A stretch of DNA of 64,000 nt. It comes from Comamonas sp. BIGb0124 (lineage in GTDB: Bacteria > Pseudomonadota > Gammaproteobacteria > Burkholderiales > Burkholderiaceae_C). Each line of letters begins with the position of its first letter. Within the stretch, counting starts at the first letter, position 1. The translations under genes were made by a program, and so were the position numbers. This document shows positions 59,371-64,000 of the stretch, piece by piece. The stretch is taken from the NCBI RefSeq assembly GCF_003752175.1, contig NZ_RJVF01000015.1, positions 1 to 64,000 of the forward strand, written 5' to 3'. The notes beneath the pieces were generated by a model. It saw only the letters and a program-made list of their open reading frames with translations, made no database searches and had not been told where the DNA came from.

Positions 59371-61059
59371 ATGACCCCACAAGCAATCCTCGAACAATAC
59401 GGCCCGCGCGAGTCCATGGAATACGACGTGGTCATCGTGGGCGCAGGCCCCGGCGGCCTGGCCACCGCCATCCGGCTCAAGCAGCTCGCCGCGGACAAGG
59501 GAGGCGACCTCTCCGTCGTCGTGCTCGAGAAGGGCTCGGAGCCCGGCGCCCACATCCTCAGCGGCGCCGTGATGGACCCGCAGGCCCTGACCGAACTCAT
59601 CGCCGACTGGAAAGACAAGGGCGCACCGCTGAACCAGCCGGTGACGGCCGACGAGGTGCTGCTGCTCTCCGAGACCGGGGCCACCAAGACCCCGGCCGCC
59701 CTGGTGCCCAACAACTTCCACAACGAAGGCAACTACGTCGTCAGCCTGGGCAACGTGGTGCGCTGGCTGGCCGAGCAGGCCGAGGGCCTGGGCGTCGAGA
59801 TCTTCCCCGGCTTTGCCGCCGCCGAGGTGCTCTACAACGACGACGGTTCGGTCAAGGGCGTGGCCACCGGCAACATGGGCGTGAGCAAGGAAGGCGAGCC
59901 CACGGACGAGTTCCAGCTCGGCATGGAGCTGCACGCCAAGTACACGGTGTTTGCCGAAGGCGCACGCGGCCACCTGGGCCGGCAGTTGCTCGAACGCTTC
60001 AAGCTGCAGGAGGGCAAGGCCCCGCAGAGCTTCGGCATCGGCATCAAGGAGCTGTGGGAGATCCCGGCCGACAAGGCGCAGCCCGGCCTGGTGGTGCACA
60101 CCGCAGGCTGGCCGATGGACAAGCAGACCTTCGGCGGCGGTTTCCTCTACCACCTCGAGGGCAACAAGGTGACGCTGGGCTTCGTGATCGGGCTCGACTA
60201 CAAGAACCCGTGGCTGAGCCCGTTCGAGGAAATGCAGCGCTGGAAAAAGCACCCGGCCATCCTCAAGCACATCGAGGGCGGCAAGCGCCTGAGCTACGGC
60301 GCGCGCGCGATCAACAACGGCGGCGTCCCGAGTCTGCCCAAGACGGTGTTCCCGGGCGGTGCGCTGATCGGCTGCGATGCGGGCTACCTCAACGCCAGCC
60401 GCATCAAGGGCAGCCACGCGGCGATCAAGAGCGGCATGCTGGCCGCCGATGCGATCTACGAGGCGGTGACGGCGGGCCGCCAGTACGATGAACTCACGGC
60501 CTACCCCGAGGCGTTCGAGAAGAGCTGGCTGCACGACGAGCTCAAGGCGGCGAGCAACTTCAAGCCGTGGTTCAAGAAGGGCCAGACGGTGGGCATGCTG
60601 ATGACGGGCATCGAGCACTGGCTGCTGCCGCGGCTGGGCGTGAAGACGCCGCCGTGGACACTGAAGAATCCGGCGGCCGACCACACCTTCCTCAAGCCGG
60701 CGGCCGAGTGCGCGAAGATCGACTACCCGAAGCCCGACGGCAAGATCACCTTCGACCGGCTGAGCTCGGTGTTCGTGAGCAACACCAACCATGCCGAGAA
60801 CCAGCCGGCGCACCTGACGCTCAAGGACACGAGCGTGCCGGTGCAGATCAACCTGGCGAAGTTCGCGGGGCCGGAGTCGCGCTACTGCCCGGCAGGGGTG
60901 TACGAGTTCGTGCCCGACGAGGCACAGGGCGGCGAGCGGCTGCAGATCAATGCGCAGAACTGCGTGCACTGCAAGACCTGCGACATCAAGGACCCGACGC
61001 AGAACATCGTGTGGGTCACGCCCGAGGGCGGCGGCGGTCCGAACTACTCGGGCATGTGA
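59371..61059 (+). CDS. Electron-transfer flavoprotein-ubiquinone oxidoreductase
   Basis: 562 residues. FAD Rossmann motif VVIVGAGPGGLATAIRLKQL (about 21-40), ubiquinone-region GGFLYHLEGNKVTLGFVIGL, GCDAGYLNASRIKGSHAAIK, and a C-terminal [4Fe-4S] domain with cysteines in RYCPAGVYEFVPDE and NCVHCKTCDIKDPTQNIVW. It passes electrons from ETF (fatty acid and amino acid dehydrogenases) to the quinone pool at the membrane. Start at MTPQAILEQY (59371); MEYDVVIVG at 59416 is possible. It lies alone on the plus strand, 218 bases after hemH. No etfAB here. Confidence 0.96.
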   Translation: MTPQAILEQYGPRESMEYDVVIVGAGPGGLATAIRLKQLAADKGGDLSVVVLEKGSEPGAHILSGAVMDPQALTELIADWKDKGAPLNQPVTADEVLLLSETGATKTPAALVPNNFHNEGNYVVSLGNVVRWLAEQAEGLGVEIFPGFAAAEVLYNDDGSVKGVATGNMGVSKEGEPTDEFQLGMELHAKYTVFAEGARGHLGRQLLERFKLQEGKAPQSFGIGIKELWEIPADKAQPGLVVHTAGWPMDKQTFGGGFLYHLEGNKVTLGFVIGLDYKNPWLSPFEEMQRWKKHPAILKHIEGGKRLSYGARAINNGGVPSLPKTVFPGGALIGCDAGYLNASRIKGSHAAIKSGMLAADAIYEAVTAGRQYDELTAYPEAFEKSWLHDELKAASNFKPWFKKGQTVGMLMTGIEHWLLPRLGVKTPPWTLKNPAADHTFLKPAAECAKIDYPKPDGKITFDRLSSVFVSNTNHAENQPAHLTLKDTSVPVQINLAKFAGPESRYCPAGVYEFVPDEAQGGERLQINAQNCVHCKTCDIKDPTQNIVWVTPEGGGGPNYSGM

Positions 61060-61083
61060 GGCACAGCCGTCAGGGCGGTCCGA

Positions 61084-62061
61084 TCAGGACGGATCGCCGG
61101 CCGATGGCTTGAGCGTATAGGTGCGGGCGTACATCTGGCGCAGATGCTCGCCGGCCGTGCAGGGCTCGTGCCGCGGCGCCTCGCCCGGCGCTACCGTGCC
61201 GGGAACGGCCTCGATGCGGGCCAGGTAATCCGGTTCGTAGAAGAACGGGATCGAGTAACGGGGCCGGCCGTTTGAATGCACATTGCGCACCCGGTGCGGA
61301 TTGGAGTGGTAGAGGTCGTTGGTCCAGCGCGGAATCATGTCGCCCAGATTCACCACCAGGCAGTCGGCGATGGGCACGGCGGCCACCCACCGGCCATCGG
61401 GCATGCGCACTTCCAGGCCCCCGTGTCCATCCTGCGCCAGGATGGTGATCGCACCCCAGTCGGTGTGCGCGCCCGCGCCATAGGTGTCGGCATCGGCGTC
61501 TTCCGGGTGGGCGGGATAACGGATCATGCGCAGCGTGAGCATGGGGCTGGCGCTGGTGGCATCGAAGAAATCCTCGGGCAGCGCCAGCGACAGGGCCAGC
61601 AGTTGCATCAACCGGCGGGACAGGCCGAGCAGGGCCTGGATGTAGGCTTCGCATACCGCCGGCGCCTCGGGCACTTGCGGCGGCCACTGGTTGCCGCCGT
61701 AGGTCTGGTAGCCGGCCCGCACATAGGGGTGATCGTCCGGATAGGCGCTGCCGCAGTAGAAACTTTCCTTCACGTCGGGACGCGCGGCGAGGTCGAGCGT
61801 CTGGGCCCCCATCAGTTCGTAGCCTCGCATCGTGGGCGAGTGGTGCATGGCCAGCGCGGTGCGGGTCGACAGCGGAACGTCCTCCAGCAACCGGCGCGCC
61901 AGTCCGAATTGCCGCTCGATCAGCCCGGCAGGCAGACCATGGCGGCGCACATAAAAGAACCCCGACGCCATGGCTGCGGCACGCAGTTGCGCGGCCACTT
62001 CGGCGCTGCGCGGCGCACCGGGCTGCAAGGCATCGGCGAGGTCGAGGACGGGAATGGACAT
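61084..62061 (-). CDS. 2-oxoglutarate/Fe(II) oxygenase of the isopenicillin-N-synthase-like family
   Basis: 325 residues. The N-terminal DIOX_N part ([30 protein letters not shown]) and C-terminal 2OG-FeII_Oxy core are clear: [20 protein letters not shown] (H-x-D), [20 protein letters not shown] (distal His) and the [11 protein letters not shown] arginine. MRGYEL and KESFYCG are typical of the bacterial group. Substrate unknown; members hydroxylate or cyclise small acids. It is convergent with the ETF-QO gene (24 bases) and divergent from the glycine riboswitch/gcv operon. Confidence 0.9.
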   Translation of the reverse strand: MSIPVLDLADALQPGAPRSAEVAAQLRAAAMASGFFYVRRHGLPAGLIERQFGLARRLLEDVPLSTRTALAMHHSPTMRGYELMGAQTLDLAARPDVKESFYCGSAYPDDHPYVRAGYQTYGGNQWPPQVPEAPAVCEAYIQALLGLSRRLMQLLALSLALPEDFFDATSASPMLTLRMIRYPAHPEDADADTYGAGAHTDWGAITILAQDGHGGLEVRMPDGRWVAAVPIADCLVVNLGDMIPRWTNDLYHSNPHRVRNVHSNGRPRYSIPFFYEPDYLARIEAVPGTVAPGEAPRHEPCTAGEHLRQMYARTYTLKPSAGDPS

Positions 62062-62129
62062 GGGCAGAGGGCTCCTGGCTGCAGTTGATTTTTACGTCAT
62101 TGCACCACAGGCAACGGCACGCTATCCCC

Positions 62130-62400
62130 TACAATGCGCCCTGTCAGGAGAGAGTGACGCATTGCGCAGCCGGCCCAGCCGTCCGTGTCCATTGCGTTGC
62201 CGCCGAAGGCGCAGGGCCCGTTCGCGGGCACCGAACGCTCAGGTACCGAGGACTGGCAAACGCCCGGGAAACCGGACGTCTTCCCCTGGAGAGAGGCGGC
62301 CCTGCGAGGCCGTCCACCGAAGGAGCAAGCCGCACGCGCCGTGGAACATCGCATCCACGCCGGGCCGTGAATCTCTCAGGTAAAGCGGACAGGGGCAAAA
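62130..62400 (+). ncRNA. Tandem glycine riboswitch upstream of gcvT
   Basis: Two aptamers in series. The first (about 62143-62258) has GGAGAGAGTGACGC, CGCCGAAGGCGCAGGG and CGAACGCTCAGGTACCGAGGAC. The second (about 62286-62396) has TGGAGAGAGGC, CACCGAAGGAGCAAGC and GTGAATCTCTCAGGTAAAGC with GGACAGGGG. These are the diagnostic paired modules of the class that senses glycine cooperatively and switches on the glycine-cleavage genes. A -10-like TACAAT lies at 62130-62135. The expression platform lies between 62397 and the gcvT ribosome site (GGAG at 62450-62453), probably by gating translation or an upstream terminator. Confidence 0.96.
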
Positions 62401-62460
62401 ACCTTTTGCAGGCATGGCATGCGCCGTGCTTGTCGTTTTTTGCCCTTGCAGGAGTCCGCC

Positions 62461-63600
62461 ATGTCCACCCCCGCTTCCGCTGCCGATCTGCTGAAGACCC
62501 CGCTGCACGACCTGCATGTCGCGCTCGGCGCCCGCATGGTGCCCTTCGCGGGCTACAGCATGCCCGTGCAGTATCCCGCCGGCCTGATGGCCGAACACCG
62601 TCACACCCGCCAGGCGGCGGGCCTGTTCGACGTCTCGCACATGGGCCAGCTCACCCTGACAGGCCCCGATGCCTGTGCTGCCTTCGAGAGCCTGGTGCCG
62701 GCCGACGTGATCGGCCTGCCGGTGGGCAAGCAGCGCTACGGTCTGCTGCTGACCGACGACGGCACCATCGTCGACGACCTGATGTTTTTCCGCCGCGCGT
62801 CCGACGAACTGTTCGTCATCGTCAACGGCGCCTGCAAGACCGGCGACCTGGCGTACATCGAGGCCCGCATCGGCAGCCGCTGCGCGGTCACGCCCCTGCC
62901 CGACCGCGCGCTGCTGGCCCTGCAGGGTCCGCAGGCCGCCATGGCCCTGGCGCGTCTGGCGCCGGATGTCGCCGGCCTGGTCTTCATGAGCGGCGGCGAT
63001 TTCGAGATCGGCGGCATTCCGGCTTTCGTGACCCGCAGCGGCTATACCGGCGAAGACGGCTTCGAGATCTCCGTGGCGGCCGGCCAGGCCGAGGCGCTGG
63101 CCCGCCTGCTGCTGGCACAGCCCGAGGTCGCCCCCATCGGGCTGGGTGCCCGCAATTCGCTGCGCCTGGAAGCCGGCCTGTGCCTGTACGGCAACGACAT
63201 CGACACCACCACCACCCCCATCGAGGCCGCGCTGAACTGGTCCATCCAGAAAGTGCGCCGCAGCGGCGGCGAACGGGCGGGCGGTTTCCCCGGTGCCGAC
63301 CGGGTGCTGGGGCAGCTCGACGGCTCGGTCCCCGTGGCCCGCAGGCGTGTGGGCCTGATCGCGCTCGACCGCGTGCCCGTACGCGAACACACCGCCTTGC
63401 AGGCTCTGGACGGCCAGCCGGCCGGCGAAGTCACCAGCGGACTGCTGGGACCGACCGTCGACCAGCCGATCGCGCTGGCCTATGTGCGCAGCGAACTGGC
63501 CCAGGCCGGCACCGAACTGGTGGCGCTGGTGCGCGGCAAGCCGGTTCGCATGCAAGTTGCGCCCACGCCCTTCCTGCCCGCGCGATACTACCGGGGCTGA
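62461..63600 (+). CDS. gcvT: Glycine cleavage system T protein (aminomethyltransferase)
   Basis: 379 residues, start 62461 with GGAG six bases ahead. GcvT folate-binding domain: [95 protein letters not shown]. The C-terminal barrel ends in the usual [20 protein letters not shown]. It transfers methylene from the aminomethyl-lipoyl H protein to tetrahydrofolate. First gene of the gcv operon under the glycine riboswitch. Confidence 0.98.
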   Translation: MSTPASAADLLKTPLHDLHVALGARMVPFAGYSMPVQYPAGLMAEHRHTRQAAGLFDVSHMGQLTLTGPDACAAFESLVPADVIGLPVGKQRYGLLLTDDGTIVDDLMFFRRASDELFVIVNGACKTGDLAYIEARIGSRCAVTPLPDRALLALQGPQAAMALARLAPDVAGLVFMSGGDFEIGGIPAFVTRSGYTGEDGFEISVAAGQAEALARLLLAQPEVAPIGLGARNSLRLEAGLCLYGNDIDTTTTPIEAALNWSIQKVRRSGGERAGGFPGADRVLGQLDGSVPVARRRVGLIALDRVPVREHTALQALDGQPAGEVTSGLLGPTVDQPIALAYVRSELAQAGTELVALVRGKPVRMQVAPTPFLPARYYRG

Positions 63601-63716
63601 GCGCCACCGGGCGCGGGCCGCGGGTGCGGGGGATGTCCTCGCCAAACGCGACCGGATCGCGCGCTTGCTTTTTTCGATCATCCATCGTTTCGATTCTTTC
63701 GTTTTCGGAGAACCCC

Positions 63717-64000
63717 ATGAGCATCAAATACACCCAGGAACATGAATGGGTCCGCATCGACGACCTGCAGGCTGCGGTCGTCGGCATCACCGTGCACGCG
63801 CAGGATGCGCTGGGCGACGTGGTTTTTGTCGACCTGCCCGAAGTCGGCAAGAGCTACGGCCAGGGCGAAGTCGCCGGCGTGGTCGAGTCGGTGAAGGCCG
63901 CTGCCGACATCTACATGCCCCTCACGGGCGAAGTGGTCGAGGTCAACGAGTCGCTGCGCAACGATCCGTCGCTGGCCAATAGCGACCCGCTGGACACCGG
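63717..64000 (+). CDS. gcvH: Glycine cleavage system H protein (3' end outside the window)
   Basis: 94 codons are visible, from the ATG at 63717 (GGAG seven bases ahead) to the window edge; the family is about 125-130 residues. The lipoyl-domain sequence is clear: [40 protein letters not shown] and the lipoylation lysine in [20 protein letters not shown]. It carries the aminomethyl group between the P and T proteins. It follows gcvT by 116 bases in the same operon; a P-protein gene is expected beyond the edge. Confidence 0.97.
   Translation, partial: MSIKYTQEHEWVRIDDLQAAVVGITVHAQDALGDVVFVDLPEVGKSYGQGEVAGVVESVKAAADIYMPLTGEVVEVNESLRNDPSLANSDPLDT

Overview
The window is high-GC (roughly two thirds G+C), densely coded DNA of a Gram-negative bacterium. 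The gene content points to Betaproteobacteria, order Burkholderiales, and I infer something near the Alcaligenaceae (Bordetella/Achromobacter relatives). The signs are an FHA-type two-partner-secreted protein with a Bordetella-like extended signal peptide, porin_4-type trimeric porins, FecI/FecR iron signalling, hopanoid-type HpnD, ETF-ubiquinone oxidoreductase and riboswitch-controlled glyA and gcvTH. The species is not determined here.

Layout. 1-2.2 kb: 5' part of a filamentous haemagglutinin-like gene (runs off the left edge) and a gene-poor stretch. 2.2-11.1 kb: a minus-strand uptake/catabolic operon (enolase-superfamily enzyme, oligopeptide-type ABC transporter with five parts, porin) facing a GntR/FadR regulator; the shared intergenic region carries four CATATG-centred operator-like sites. 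11.3-13.3 kb: Crp/Fnr-type regulator, APH-fold kinase, tRNA-Pro. 13.4-17.2 kb: sulfonate-type ABC transporter plus TauD/AtsK-type dioxygenase. 17.4-25.4 kb: mostly small or accessory genes (formate/nitrite channel, Nudix, SH3-domain protein, amidohydrolase, a LysR-HTH/nitroreductase fusion, several acidic hypotheticals). 25.4-35.3 kb: two tandem FecI-FecR-TonB receptor cell-surface signalling systems, the first extended by a YncE-like beta-propeller and a 51-residue ORF. 35.7-35.9 kb: tRNA-Lys and tRNA-Ala with promoter and terminator. 36-41.5 kb: a giant DUF748/AsmA-like envelope protein, a structured untranslated region, and a lytic transglycosylase. 41.5-43.5 kb: ZTP (pfl) riboswitch, glyA, nrdR. 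43.5-49.4 kb: an ECF sigma/RskA-type anti-sigma pair with a lipid/envelope cluster (cfa-like, DUF1295, DUF2878, secreted protein, lipoprotein hydrolase). 49.6-55.2 kb: a minor-pilin operon with a PilX-PilY1 fusion. 55.3-59.2 kb: ribD, hpnD, HAD phosphatase, hemH. 59.4-62.1 kb: ETF-QO and a 2OG-Fe(II) oxygenase. 62.1-64 kb: tandem glycine riboswitch, gcvT and the start of gcvH.

The most interesting signal is in the 43.5-49.4 kb cluster: each of its three target transcription units is preceded, on the same strand, by the element TGCATCC-N15-CCGTAT with identical spacing. This is read here as the -35/-10 promoter of the sigma factor encoded at the head of the cluster. Other points worth follow-up are the PilX-PilY1 fusion, an HpnD homologue that has lost both aspartate-rich motifs, the GntR operator array, and a promoter-led structured leader plus an orphan terminator around 40.0-40.6 kb. 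All functional names rest on reading motifs by eye; no database search was possible.
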